From assembly GCA_900770415.1 (NCBI GenBank), contig CAAGKN010000007.1, positions 140,428 through 204,427 on the forward strand: 64,000 bases of DNA, in the 5' to 3' direction. Under the pieces are notes generated by a model. The model was not told the DNA's origin and made no database searches. It saw only the letters and a program-made list of their open reading frames with translations. Made by a program: the position numbers and the translations under genes. The stretch's first letter is position 1. The number at the start of each line of letters is the position of its first letter. The DNA is from Clostridia bacterium. Lineage in GTDB: Bacteria > Bacillota > Clostridia > TANB77 > CAG-508. This document shows, piece by piece, positions 8,970 to 16,913 of the stretch.

Positions 8970-9854
8970 ATGAATGTTAGCTTGGATTGGTATAAGATAT
9001 TTTATGAAGTAGCAAAAAAACAGAATATAACAGTAGCAGCAGAAAACTTGTGTATTTCTCAACCAGCAGTTAGTCAAACAATAAAACAGCTAGAAGAAAG
9101 TTTAAATGCAGAATTGTTTTTAAGAACAAAAAAAGGGGTAACTTTAACTAAAGAAGGAGAAGTACTATATTCATATATCTCAGAAGCAATTGAAAAAATT
9201 AAGTTGGGAGAGGCAAAAGTTTTAGAGCAAGTTAATTTGGAAAGTGGAGAAATAAGAATAGGTTCAAGTGATATGTGTTTGCAATTTTTCTTGCTTCAAT
9301 ATTTAGAAGAGTTTCAAAAAATATATCCTAAAATTAAGATAAGTATTACCAATGGACCAACGCCAGAAACTATAAAACTTTTAAAAGAAGACAAAATAGA
9401 TTTTGGTTTGGTAAGTGAACCATTTGAACTAGAGGAAAAATTTACAGCTATAGAAGTATGCAAAATTAAAGACATATTTGTTTGTGGGGAAAAATATAAA
9501 GATTTATCAAAACAAAAAGTGAGCTTAAAAGAACTAGAGGAATATCCATTAATATGTTTAGAAGAGCATACAAGTACAAGAAAATACATAGACGAAAAAT
9601 TTAAAGAGAATAATGCAGAATGCAATCCAAAATATGAGCTTGCAACAAGTAATTTAATAGTAGATTTTGCTAAAAGAAATTTTGGAATTGGAGTTGTAGT
9701 TGATAAATTTGCAGAAGAAAAATTAAAAAATAAAGAAATATACCAGATTAATATAAAAGAAAAAGTAAAACCAAGAAATATATGTATAATAAAGAAAGAT
9801 AAATTAATATCAAAAGCTTCAAACGAATTACTTAAATTTATTATTGATAAGTAA
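8970..9854 (+). CDS. LysR family transcriptional regulator
   Basis: The product is 294 residues with an N-terminal winged helix-turn-helix (NITVAAENLCISQPAVSQTIKQLEESLNAELFLRTKKGVTLTKEG, about residues 17-62). A periplasmic-binding-protein-like effector domain follows (EIRIGSSDMCLQFFLLQYLEEFQKIYPKI onward). This is the usual LysR length. The effector is unknown. It follows the DUF2974 gene by 14 bp with SD GGGAGAAAAG. Two further LysR genes lie at 26.0 and 27.1 kb, and their helix-turn-helix regions are similar (SQPA-TQ/SQ). Confidence 0.93.
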   Translation: MNVSLDWYKIFYEVAKKQNITVAAENLCISQPAVSQTIKQLEESLNAELFLRTKKGVTLTKEGEVLYSYISEAIEKIKLGEAKVLEQVNLESGEIRIGSSDMCLQFFLLQYLEEFQKIYPKIKISITNGPTPETIKLLKEDKIDFGLVSEPFELEEKFTAIEVCKIKDIFVCGEKYKDLSKQKVSLKELEEYPLICLEEHTSTRKYIDEKFKENNAECNPKYELATSNLIVDFAKRNFGIGVVVDKFAEEKLKNKEIYQINIKEKVKPRNICIIKKDKLISKASNELLKFIIDK

Positions 9855-9909
9855 AACTTATTGATACCATAAATAATATATATTTTACTTATATAAAGAA
9901 AGACGTTAA

Positions 9910-9952
9910 AATAGATAATGTAGTAGGAATTCTACATTATCTATTTTTTTAG
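9910..9952 (+). terminator. Rho-independent terminator after the LysR gene
   Basis: Long stem ATAGATAATGTAG/CTACATTATCTAT followed by seven T residues, directly upstream of the purA SD AGGAGGTAATATTT. Confidence 0.85.
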
Positions 9953-9964
9953 GAGGTAATATTT

Positions 9965-11233
9965 ATGGTAAGTGCAATTGTTGGAGGAAACTGGGGAGAC
10001 GAAGGAAAAGGAAAGATGTGTGATATCTTATCAAAAGATGCAGATGTAGTTATTAGATTTCAAGGAGGAGCAAATGCAGGGCATACAATAGTAAACGAAT
10101 ATGGAAAAACTGCTTTACACATGTTACCATCAGGAATTTTTAGACAGGATGTTATAAATGTAATTGGACAAGGAGTTGCTTTTGATATTAATGCATTCTT
10201 TGAAGAACTAAAATCTGTTAAAGAAAAAGGAATGAAAAATCCAAACATAGTTATTTCAGATAGAGTTCAAATATTAATGCCATATCATATTAAATTAGAT
10301 GAGTTAGAAGAGCAAAGATTAGGGAAAGCAAGTTTTGGTTCAACAAAATCAGGGATTGCACCATTCTATTCTGATAAATACGCAAAAATAGGAATACAAA
10401 TTTCAGAGATATATGATGATGAGCACTTAAAAAACAGACTAACAAATATTCTAACTGCAAAAAATAAAATAATATCAGCTTTATATGGAGAAGAAAATCA
10501 AGTAGATATTGAAGAGATGTATGAATTCTTGGTAAACTCAAGAGATAAACTAAAACCATATTTATGCAATGTAGTTAAATTAGTAAATGAAAAAATAAAA
10601 GAAAATAAAAATATAATAATAGAAGGACAATTAGGAACATTAAGGGATATAGACAATGGAATATATCCATTTACAACTTCATCTTCACCACTTGCAGGAT
10701 TTGGAGCAGTAGGAGCAGGTATTCCACCTTATGAAATTAAAAAGATATATACAATAGTAAAAGCATATTCTACATGTGTTGGAGCAGGAGCCTTTACAAC
10801 AGAAATATCTGGAGAAGAAGCAAAAGAATTAAGAGATAGAGGTGGAGAATATGGAGCAAAAACAGGTAGACCAAGAAGAGTAGGTTGGTTTGATACAGTT
10901 GCAACAAGATATGGATGTATGGTACAAGGGGCAACAGATGTTGTTTTGTCATTAGTAGATGTATTAGGATATCTTGACAAAATACCAGTATGTACAGCAT
11001 ACGAAATTGATGGAAAAATAGTAAAAGACTTTCCACCTACAATAGAATTAAACAAAGCAAAACCAGTATATGAATATTTAGATGGATGGAAATGTGATAT
11101 AAGCAATATTAAAAAATATGAAGACTTACCAGAGAATACAAAAAAATATATTGAATTTATAGAAAAGAAAATAGAACGCCCAATAAAAATAATAGGAAAC
11201 GGACCAAGAAGAGAAGATATAATATTGAAATAA
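9965..11233 (+). CDS. purA: Adenylosuccinate synthetase
   Basis: The product is 422 residues. The enzyme condenses IMP and aspartate with GTP to adenylosuccinate in AMP synthesis. Diagnostic motifs are the GTP-binding loop GDEGKGK (residues 9-15), FQGGANAGHT (about 31-40), the IMP contact KSGIAPFYSDKYAKIG and the C-terminal guanine-binding region near NGPRRED. It is full length and the SD AGGAGGTAATATTT is optimal. It stands alone between two terminators, so it is probably a monocistronic unit. No purine riboswitch is visible upstream. Confidence 0.97.
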   Translation: MVSAIVGGNWGDEGKGKMCDILSKDADVVIRFQGGANAGHTIVNEYGKTALHMLPSGIFRQDVINVIGQGVAFDINAFFEELKSVKEKGMKNPNIVISDRVQILMPYHIKLDELEEQRLGKASFGSTKSGIAPFYSDKYAKIGIQISEIYDDEHLKNRLTNILTAKNKIISALYGEENQVDIEEMYEFLVNSRDKLKPYLCNVVKLVNEKIKENKNIIIEGQLGTLRDIDNGIYPFTTSSSPLAGFGAVGAGIPPYEIKKIYTIVKAYSTCVGAGAFTTEISGEEAKELRDRGGEYGAKTGRPRRVGWFDTVATRYGCMVQGATDVVLSLVDVLGYLDKIPVCTAYEIDGKIVKDFPPTIELNKAKPVYEYLDGWKCDISNIKKYEDLPENTKKYIEFIEKKIERPIKIIGNGPRREDIILK

Positions 11234-11241
11234 AGTAGAAA

Positions 11242-11270
11242 GTGCCAAAAGGGACGGGGAATTTTGGCAC
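11242..11270 (+). repeat. REP-like palindromic repeat, copy 1
   Basis: A 29-bp imperfect palindrome that begins GTGCCAAAAGGGACGGGG and ends AATTTTGGCAC. It recurs at 12934-12977 (with a partial tandem duplication) and 16682-16709. It looks like the short intergenic REP-type repeats of Firmicutes that are mobilised by IS200/RAYT-like transposases. No transposase is in this window. Confidence 0.75.
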
Positions 11271-11290
11271 AATAAATAATAAAATTTATA

Positions 11291-11327
11291 AATAACCTCT
11301 ATATGAATAATTCATATAGAGGTTATT
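11291..11327 (+). terminator. Terminator after purA
   Basis: Perfect inverted repeat AATAACCTCTATATGAA/TTCATATAGAGGTTATT with a three-base loop; the T tract is short. Confidence 0.7.
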
Positions 11328-11347
11328 TAGTATTAATCTTTAAAATA

Positions 11348-11376
11348 TTGATACACTCAAATGCGTATGATATAAT
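11348..11376 (+). promoter_or_regulatory. Sigma-A-type promoter for the nuclease gene
   Basis: TTGATA (11348-11353), a 17-bp spacer and TATAAT (11371-11376), 24 bp before the TTG start of the downstream gene. Confidence 0.7.
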
Positions 11377-11399
11377 GCACCAAAAGGAGTTGAAAGACT

Positions 11400-12146
11400 T
11401 TGGGCAGAAACAAAAGAAATAAAAATATAAGCACAAAAAAGGCAATATATGTTTTAATTATTTTTGCAATTATAACTGTATTTACATATTGGAATGAAAA
11501 AAATGATTATAATTCAAAAAACATACAAAATAGTGAAAATACCTTTGGAAAAGCTACATATTCTACCTTACAAGACATACCAGAATATAATGGGGAAATA
11601 TGTGTAATGATAAATGAAAACAAACCATATTTTACTGATGCGGATTATACTACAGAAGTTTTTGAGAATTACAGCGATTTAGATTATTTACAAAGGTGTG
11701 GGGTAGCTTACGCAAATATATGTAAAGAAATAATGCCACCAGAAGGAGACGAAAGAGGAGATATTAGCTCTATTCATCCAACTGGATGGAAACAAGCAAA
11801 ATTTAATGGAGAATATTTATATAATAGGTGCCATTTAATAGCTCATAGCCTTTCAGATGAGGACGCAAATAAGCAGAACTTAATTACAGGGACAAGATAT
11901 TTTAATGTGCAAGGAATGTTGCCAATTGAAAGATTAGTGCTTGAATATATAAATAAAAATCAAAACAATCATGTTCTTTATAGGGTTACTCCTATTTTTA
12001 AAGGAGAAAATCTTTTAGCAACTGGAGTAGAAATGGAAGCCTATTCTGTAGAAGACAATGGAAAGCTATCCTTTAATGTATTTATCTACAACATACAACC
12101 AGGAGCAAATATTAACTATGCAACAGGGGAATTGTTAAACAATTAG
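11400..12146 (+). CDS. Membrane-anchored DNA/RNA non-specific endonuclease (EndA-like)
   Basis: The product is 248 residues with a TTG start after SD AAAGGAG. There is one N-terminal transmembrane helix (KAIYVLIIFAIITVFTYW, about residues 15-32), then an extracytoplasmic beta-beta-alpha-Me nuclease domain. The catalytic region YLYNRCHLIAHSLSDEDANKQNLITGTRYFN (about 140-171) has the histidine, the metal-binding asparagine and the NLITGT segment of the streptococcal DNA-entry nuclease family. In EndA the motif is DRGH; here it is NRCH. It could act in DNA uptake, biofilm DNA turnover or nutrient scavenging. No competence gene is adjacent. Confidence 0.85.
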   Translation: MGRNKRNKNISTKKAIYVLIIFAIITVFTYWNEKNDYNSKNIQNSENTFGKATYSTLQDIPEYNGEICVMINENKPYFTDADYTTEVFENYSDLDYLQRCGVAYANICKEIMPPEGDERGDISSIHPTGWKQAKFNGEYLYNRCHLIAHSLSDEDANKQNLITGTRYFNVQGMLPIERLVLEYINKNQNNHVLYRVTPIFKGENLLATGVEMEAYSVEDNGKLSFNVFIYNIQPGANINYATGELLNN

Positions 12147-12259
12147 TTGACAAATTATGTAAAAAAATATATAATCGCTCTAAATTTAAGTCTTTTTACT
12201 ATATTTCTATAGTAAATTTCCCAAGAAAAACAAAAACTTAAATAGGAGAGTGATGCTTA

Positions 12260-12943
12260 TTGAGATTAGATTTAATTAATAATATAGTTAATAATGCAAA
12301 AAATAACAAATTTTTTCTAGAGGAGTTACAAAATAGCATAACAAAAAACAAATATTTTAATAGTGAAAAGGAGGATATACCTTTGATTAATCCTACTTAT
12401 AGTGAAAATAGAATAATTACAAAATATAGAGACAAAATGCTTATAGAGAGAGCTAATATCTTAAATAATTATGCAAAACAAACATTAAATAAAGGAGAAA
12501 TGTATTACATATATAGTAAAAATTCTAAAATTATAGATGACTATAACTTATGTATCTGTAGAGAAGGAATGAGCCATGCTATTATAGAGATAAATAAAGC
12601 TAACCTACCAAACGAAGCTAAAATAGGAAGTGTGTTAAGAAAATTTGGTAATAGCTACATACTAGATGAAGAAGCAACCAAAGAGGTTGAAGAAAAAATA
12701 TATAACATGAAAGCTGAATTATTAAAAGAACAAACAGAATATTTAAAAAGCAAAAGAATGGAAGGGCATATTTATGAAATGTCAGAAAATAATGGAGATA
12801 GGGCATGGCTATTTGATATTACAAGTGGCAGTAATGAAGGAGTAGAAGAAATAGATTTTGATATAGATTTGTTGAAAACTAGTAAAGAAGGAGATTTATT
12901 TATATACAAAAATGAGAAATATCAAAAATATCAGTGCCAATAG
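12260..12943 (+). CDS. Hypothetical protein
   Basis: The product is 227 residues with a TTG start after SD TAGGAGAGTG. I do not recognise it. It is soluble and charged, with an N-terminal helical half (residues 1-90), a central beta-rich part containing YNLCICREGMSHAIIEINKANLP (about residues 95-117) and a helical C-terminal part with a Lys/Glu-rich coil (about 140-175). Base composition and codon use match the host. It is followed within a few bases by REP-like repeats and by the left spoIIID fragment. Confidence 0.6.
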   Translation: MRLDLINNIVNNAKNNKFFLEELQNSITKNKYFNSEKEDIPLINPTYSENRIITKYRDKMLIERANILNNYAKQTLNKGEMYYIYSKNSKIIDDYNLCICREGMSHAIIEINKANLPNEAKIGSVLRKFGNSYILDEEATKEVEEKIYNMKAELLKEQTEYLKSKRMEGHIYEMSENNGDRAWLFDITSGSNEGVEEIDFDIDLLKTSKEGDLFIYKNEKYQKYQCQ

Positions 12944-12977
12944 GGACGGTGCCAATAGGGACGGGGAATTTTGGCAC
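12934..12977 (+). repeat. REP-like palindromic repeat, copy 2, with partial tandem duplication
   Basis: A 15-bp partial unit GTGCCAATAGGGACG is followed directly by a full unit that ends AATTTTGGCAC. It lies at the left edge of the duplicated spoIIID region. Confidence 0.7.
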
Positions 12978-13181
12978 AATGAAATAGCAATAAAATAAAA
13001 TTCATAAACACACCTCTGTGCGAATACAATTAAACAAATGTATTCGTATGGAGGTTTTGCTTTTATGAGAGGAGTTTCAATAGAAGAAAGAGCAGTAGCT
13101 CTAGCACAATATATAATAGATTCAAAAGATACAGTACGTGGAGCAGCTAAAAAATTTGGAATCTCAAAATCAACAGTACAC
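12951..13181 (+). repeat. 231-bp direct repeat, left copy (spoIIID promoter and 5' end)
   Basis: It matches 16683-16913 over 231 bp with only a handful of substitutions. It covers the REP-like repeat, the spoIIID leader hairpin, the SD and the first 39 codons. Homology stops sharply after ACAGTACAC on both sides. The two copies bracket a 3.5-kb mobilizable element. Confidence 0.9.
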
Positions 13182-13304
13182 ACCGATGTAACACTCCAGA
13201 ACGGTAAAAATAAAGGACAACCTATTCCTGAAAGTATTGAAATTAAAGGAGTTTTCTTAAGTACAAAAAATCCTGTTGTGAGATTGGGATTGGTAATTAA
13301 ATAA
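13065..13304 (+). pseudogene. Truncated spoIIID fused to unrelated sequence
   Basis: The ORF has 79 residues. The first 39 (to SKSTVH) match the intact SpoIIID at 16797, including the start and the recognition helix-turn-helix AAKKFGISKSTVH. The frame then changes to unrelated residues (TDVTLQNGKNKGQ onward), so the C-terminal basic DNA-contact region is lost. The leader and SD are intact, so a truncated product could be made and might interfere with SpoIIID. It marks the left junction of the mobile element. Confidence 0.75.
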
Positions 13305-13314
13305 GTAAATAAAA

Positions 13315-13354
13315 CGTAAGTCTTAAAAGTAAAACTTTAAGGCTTATTTTTTTA
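13315..13354 (+). terminator. Terminator at the left end of the mobile element
   Basis: Stem TAAGTCTTAAA/TTTAAGGCTTA followed by a run of seven T residues. Confidence 0.75.
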
Positions 13355-13438
13355 CCCTAAAATTATACCAAATCGTATTTTGAATGCCACAGAATCGAAC
13401 GTGGTGCGAATAAAAACTAAACGAAAGGAGGATATGAT

Positions 13439-13951
13439 ATGCAAAAACTAAAAGGTCTATGGATACCAGCAGGAATCTTATTAAATGAAGATTTATCAGA
13501 TAAAGAAAAAATAATATTATCAATGATTTTATATTTAAGTGAAGAAACTAAAAGTTGTTTTGCAAGCAATAAGTATATTGCAAATATAGTGAATGTAACA
13601 CATGAAAGAGTATCTAAAATAATAAGGTCATTAAAAGATAAAGGATATGTAAGTATTAAATTAAAATATAAAAAAGATAGTAAAGAAATAGAAGAAAGAC
13701 AGATTATACCTATAGTCGAAAATATCAATAGGTATAGTCAAGAAGTTCAAGAGGGTATTGAAACAAATAACTATTCAGATAGTCAAAAACAACCATATCC
13801 TATAGTTGAAAAGGACAAAGATATAATAAATAATATAAAAAATAAAAATAATTATAATAATGTGTATTACCCCAACAATAAAAAATATATTCCATATAAA
13901 AGTGACAGATGCTTTGATGACTTTGATTGGGATAGCTTATATGCAAATTAA
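13439..13951 (+). CDS. Winged-helix plasmid replication-type protein
   Basis: The product is 170 residues. An N-terminal winged helix (about residues 5-75: GLWIPAGILLNEDLSDKEKIILSMILYLSEE, then CFASNKYIANIVNVTHERVSKIIRSLKDKGYVSI) resembles the helix-turn-helix domain found in replication initiators and associated proteins of small Firmicutes plasmids. The second half is Asn/Lys/Tyr-rich and ends in an acidic aromatic tail FDDFDWDSLYAN. The SD AAAGGAGGATATGAT is strong. It lies next to the oriT-like region and a MobV relaxase, which supports a plasmid origin. It could be a regulator rather than an initiator. Confidence 0.6.
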   Translation: MQKLKGLWIPAGILLNEDLSDKEKIILSMILYLSEETKSCFASNKYIANIVNVTHERVSKIIRSLKDKGYVSIKLKYKKDSKEIEERQIIPIVENINRYSQEVQEGIETNNYSDSQKQPYPIVEKDKDIINNIKNKNNYNNVYYPNNKKYIPYKSDRCFDDFDWDSLYAN

Positions 13952-14059
13952 AAAAGAGGTTAATTCTACTAGATTAGAAATAGCTTCTTTTTAATTTGCC
14001 TAAAAAACTATTTATAGTTTTTTAGCAATCTAAAATAAAAAAACAGTGTTTTATGTTTT

Positions 14060-14165
14060 GGATTGGGAGGGGTGCGGGGCAATAGCCCTGCCACACTAAC
14101 ACTTTTTGAAGCAGTCAGCTAAAAAAGTGTTGTAGTGTGTTACAACACTTCAAGGTGTTAGCTAA
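14060..14165 (+). other. oriT-like region of the MobV relaxase
   Basis: A GC-rich palindromic segment (GGGTGCGGGGC...GCCCTGCC) at about 14068-14092 is followed by AGTGTGTTACAACACTT and GGTGTTAGCTAAAG at about 14134-14165. The layout and the GTGTGTTA core resemble pMV158/Tn4555-type origins of transfer that lie immediately upstream of pre/mob genes. The nick site is not proven. Confidence 0.55.
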
Positions 14166-14192
14166 AGAGCATATGCAAAGGAGGGATGAATT

Positions 14193-15377
14193 ATGAGCTA
14201 TGCTATTGTTAGAAATGAAAAATACAAAAGAGAAGATTTGAAAGGAATTTATCGACATAACGAAAGAAAAAATAAAAATTATTCTAATAAAAACATCAAT
14301 CAAGAATTATCTTATCTTAATTATTCTTTAAAAGATTGTAAACATTCTTATGAAAAAGAATTTGAATTAATTAGAGAAAAATACAATTTAAAAGGGCAAA
14401 TAAAAACTGTGAGTAATATTGTATGTGAGTATATTATAACGTCTGATAAAGAGTTCTTTAATTCTATCGGTGAAGAAGAAACTAAAAGATATTTCAAAAC
14501 TGCTTATAAATTTGTGTGTGATTACAAGAATTTAGGAGAACAATATATTTTATCTGCAAAAATACATATGGATGAAGAAACTCCACATATGCATTTAGTA
14601 TTTATACCAGTAGTTCATACACAAGATAAAAAAGGAAATGATATTGATAAAATTGCTTGTAGTGAATTTTGGAAAGAAAAAGATAGTTATAGACAATTAC
14701 AAGATGCATTTTATAATTATGTAAAAGCTAATAACTTTAATCTAGAAAGAGGTAAGGAAGATGGCAGAGTTCATTTATCTGTTGAAGATTATAAAAAAAT
14801 AACTGGTTTTGAAAATTCTAAAACAGTTCTGCAAGATATTGAATTACAATTACCAGATGTGCCTAATATAAAAGATTTTAGTAAAATAATGCTTGGTAGA
14901 GATGAAAAAATAGAAGAACTAATTATAAAACCTAAAAATAAATTAATAGAGAAATTACACGAAGAAAATTGCTCTTTACATCACGAATTATATAAACAAT
15001 GTAGATTAGTTGATAAAGCTGAAAAATATGAAAAAGAAAGACAATCTATTTTAGCAGAAAATAAAGAGATTAAAGAAAATCTTAAAACATTAGAAAATGA
15101 TTATCCTATTAAGCTAAAACAAGAAATAAGAAAAGTTGAAAATAAATATGAAGATGAAATATATCATTTAGAAAAGGAAAATAAGTTTTTGAAGAAAATT
15201 ATAAATACTTTTGAAAAAACAGTTAATAAGTTTATAAAATGGATAGTAAAGAGATTTGATATAGCTGAAGAGGATAATTTAATAAGATATTTTGAAAAAG
15301 AAACACATAATTTAATTGATCCAGAAAAACAAATAAGAAAAGAAGAAAGAGAAAAAGAATGGGATTTAGAATATTAA
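14193..15377 (+). CDS. MobV family relaxase (plasmid mobilization/recombination protein)
   Basis: The product is 394 residues. The N-terminal relaxase domain opens MSYAIVRNEKYKREDLKGIYRHNER, as in Pre/Mob proteins. It contains the metal-binding HMDEETPHMHLVFIP motif (about residues 125-139), the HxDE-PHxH signature of the MobV family. It nicks the adjacent origin of transfer and pilots the strand during conjugation with a helper system. The C-terminal third is a coiled coil (residues ~255-340). The SD AAAGGAGGGATGAATT is strong. Codon use is host-like AT-rich, unlike the two genes that follow on the other strand. Confidence 0.93.
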   Translation: MSYAIVRNEKYKREDLKGIYRHNERKNKNYSNKNINQELSYLNYSLKDCKHSYEKEFELIREKYNLKGQIKTVSNIVCEYIITSDKEFFNSIGEEETKRYFKTAYKFVCDYKNLGEQYILSAKIHMDEETPHMHLVFIPVVHTQDKKGNDIDKIACSEFWKEKDSYRQLQDAFYNYVKANNFNLERGKEDGRVHLSVEDYKKITGFENSKTVLQDIELQLPDVPNIKDFSKIMLGRDEKIEELIIKPKNKLIEKLHEENCSLHHELYKQCRLVDKAEKYEKERQSILAENKEIKENLKTLENDYPIKLKQEIRKVENKYEDEIYHLEKENKFLKKIINTFEKTVNKFIKWIVKRFDIAEEDNLIRYFEKETHNLIDPEKQIRKEEREKEWDLEY

Positions 15378-15381
15378 AAAA

Positions 15382-15424
15382 CTAAAAAGCCATATTCAAA
15401 TTATTGAATATGACTTTTAGTTTT
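15382..15424. terminator. Bidirectional terminator
   Basis: Stem CTAAAAAGCCATATTCAA/TTGAATATGACTTTTAG between convergent genes, with A/T tracts on both sides. Confidence 0.8.
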
Positions 15425-15428
15425 AAGA

Positions 15429-15779
15429 TTAAAATTTCCAAGGAATCTTGGGAGTGAAAACCATAGAGTAACAATTACATCTATTTTTTGCCCAAGGTTT
15501 CTTGCCTCTTTTTTGTCCGCAACAATCGCAAATTTGGTCTGTATCGTATGCGTGATTTCGTTTCCAGTTTTGACGCTCTTTCTTACTTCCTACAGCAAAA
15601 ACACGTCTTTGTTCTGCAATTACTTCCAAATCTAAATCACTTGTAAGTTTCTGGGGATTATTTTCAAAATTCCATGGTTTAGTAACCTTTAAAGCATCGT
15701 GAATTAGTTTGGCTAATCCAGTAAGTGGCTCAGAAGTTGTAAACATTCGGCTTTCGCTTAAGTCTACATTCCTTTTCAT
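15429..15779 (-). CDS. Hypothetical protein with a zinc-finger-like cysteine cluster
   Basis: The product is 116 residues. I do not recognise the family. The C-terminal third has CDCCGQKRGKKPWAKNRCNCYS (about residues 82-103), cysteine pairs that could bind zinc. The middle segment is basic and polar. The ATG overlaps the stop of the upstream gene (ATGA), so the two are translationally coupled. Codon use (CGT and other C/G-ending codons) and lower AT content differ from the flanking host genes, so the pair is probably acquired with, or inside, the mobile element. Confidence 0.55.
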   Translation of the reverse strand: MKRNVDLSESRMFTTSEPLTGLAKLIHDALKVTKPWNFENNPQKLTSDLDLEVIAEQRRVFAVGSKKERQNWKRNHAYDTDQICDCCGQKRGKKPWAKNRCNCYSMVFTPKIPWKF

Positions 15780-16513
15780 TTTTTCTCACCACCTAAGAAG
15801 CTTCTGATTCTCTTGAATACTCCTTTTTTCTTGCTGTGGTCAATTCTGAAAGCGTCTCTTGACGGAACGAGTTGGTCTAACTGTTTCTTCAACTCCTCAA
15901 TATCTTCAGGAGTATTAATAGTTCTGACAACATTGCGTTTTTTACTTGCTTCGACTTCATTTACCATCTTGTCTAAAGTAAGGTCGCAATATTCATCTTC
16001 CCAGTCACCCAAGAAATAAAATCTGTCAATGACTGTTCTTGTCTGTTCATTTTGGAAAGTACCAAACAGAATTGGGTCTTTTGGCCTACGTTCCTTTTCA
16101 ACTTGTCTTTCAACTTTTCCAGTGTAGTCGGTAAAGAGAATATAGAGTTGGTCAAATTTATCTTTGACCTGTTCGATAATAGCAACGATTTCATCAGGAA
16201 TCTCTCTCTCGTATTTTTCGAGTTCGATAATCTTAACAGTATCTTTTGCAATATTATCGATATATTCTTCGATATCGTCTCTGTAGATAAAGGTTGTAAT
16301 ACCCATCTTAACGATTTCTCGTTCAGCCTCAACACTTTGAAGATGGAATAACAACTTTCTCATACCGGCAGTCTGACCAGTGATTTTGTACTTGTTCAGC
16401 AACTCCAAACAGTTATCATAGATTCTTGATAAGTCTTCATCTGTTACTGTTTGTTTCCGTGCCTTTACAATTTCAAAATACTCGCTAGGGTTAAGTTCTC
16501 TTTGTTCGCTCAT
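15776..16513 (-). CDS. Hypothetical protein, foreign-type codon use
   Basis: The product is 245 residues and not recognised. It is soluble and mostly helical, with an acidic middle (DDIEEYIDNIAKDTVKIIELEKYERE) and a basic tail (SKKKGVFKRIRSFLGGEKK) that could touch membrane or nucleic acid. The SD AAAGGAG precedes the ATG, and a strong promoter lies at 16619-16647. It is the first gene of a two-gene unit with the Cys-cluster protein. Codon 19 is CGG (16457-16459) followed by AAA, one of the few ordinary in-frame CGG codons in the window. If CGGA shifts the frame in this host, this protein would end within four codons of that point. Confidence 0.6.
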   Translation of the reverse strand: MSEQRELNPSEYFEIVKARKQTVTDEDLSRIYDNCLELLNKYKITGQTAGMRKLLFHLQSVEAEREIVKMGITTFIYRDDIEEYIDNIAKDTVKIIELEKYEREIPDEIVAIIEQVKDKFDQLYILFTDYTGKVERQVEKERRPKDPILFGTFQNEQTRTVIDRFYFLGDWEDEYCDLTLDKMVNEVEASKKRNVVRTINTPEDIEELKKQLDQLVPSRDAFRIDHSKKKGVFKRIRSFLGGEKK

Positions 16514-16618
16514 TGTGTATAACTCCTTTCGTTAATTGCGGACTATCAGCTTGAAATTTAACCTTATGTTAAGAAAAATACTTCCTTAACAATTATGCAA
16601 AGCGCATAATTCTAATAT

Positions 16619-16647
16619 ATTATACACCAATTTTACATAATTTGCAA
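16619..16647 (-). promoter_or_regulatory. Sigma-A-type promoter for the two minus-strand genes
   Basis: On the minus strand TTGCAA (16642-16647), a 17-bp spacer and TATAAT (16619-16624). An inverted repeat ATTATGC/GCATAAT lies just downstream in the leader (about 16591-16608) and may be an operator. Confidence 0.7.
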
Positions 16648-16681
16648 ATATTCACTTTTACTACCAAATTCTAAAATTCTA

Positions 16682-16709
16682 TGCCAAAAGGGACGGGGAA
16701 TTTTGACAC
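16682..16709 (+). repeat. REP-like palindromic repeat, copy 3
   Basis: Same unit as at 11242 with a G-to-A change in the right arm (TTTTGACAC). It is the left edge of the right-hand 231-bp repeat. Confidence 0.7.
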
Positions 16710-16913
16710 AATGAAACAGCAATAAAATAAAATTCATAAACACACCTCTGTGCGAATACAATTAAACAAATGTATTCGTATGGAGGTTTTGCTTTTATGA
16801 GAGGAGTTTCAATAGAGGAAAGAGCAGTAGCTCTAGCACAATATATAATAGATTCAAAAGATACAGTACGTGGAGCAGCTAAAAAATTTGGAATTTCAAA
16901 GTCAACAGTACAC
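16683..16913 (+). repeat. 231-bp direct repeat, right copy (intact spoIIID 5' region)
   Basis: Counterpart of 12951-13181. Here the homologous segment continues into the complete spoIIID gene. Confidence 0.9.
16742..16790 (+). promoter_or_regulatory. spoIIID leader hairpin that sequesters the SD
   Basis: CGAATACA and TGTATTCG pair with a loop of ten bases. Outside this stem, ACCTC can pair with GAGGT, which is the core of the SD (GGAGG) of spoIIID. The same leader is present in the left copy (about 13010-13058). Closing the stem would hide the ribosome-binding site, suggesting translational control by structure, temperature or a bound factor. Confidence 0.5.

Larger units (their letters stand above)
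12951..16913 (+). mobile_element. Mobilizable element integrated at spoIIID
   Basis: A Rep/HTH-like gene, an oriT-like region, a MobV relaxase and two foreign minus-strand genes lie between direct repeats of the spoIIID 5' region. The interval from 13182 to 16913 (about 3.7 kb) behaves as one inserted unit that brought or created the second spoIIID 5' end. No integrase or transposase gene is visible. Integration of a small mobilizable plasmid by homologous recombination, or with a recombinase encoded elsewhere, is the likely route. The right spoIIID copy remains intact with its own leader. Confidence 0.65.

Noticed and set aside
12951..16913. A skin-like element that must excise to restore spoIIID
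   Set aside because: The right copy of spoIIID is complete with its own leader and SD, so excision is not needed for function.
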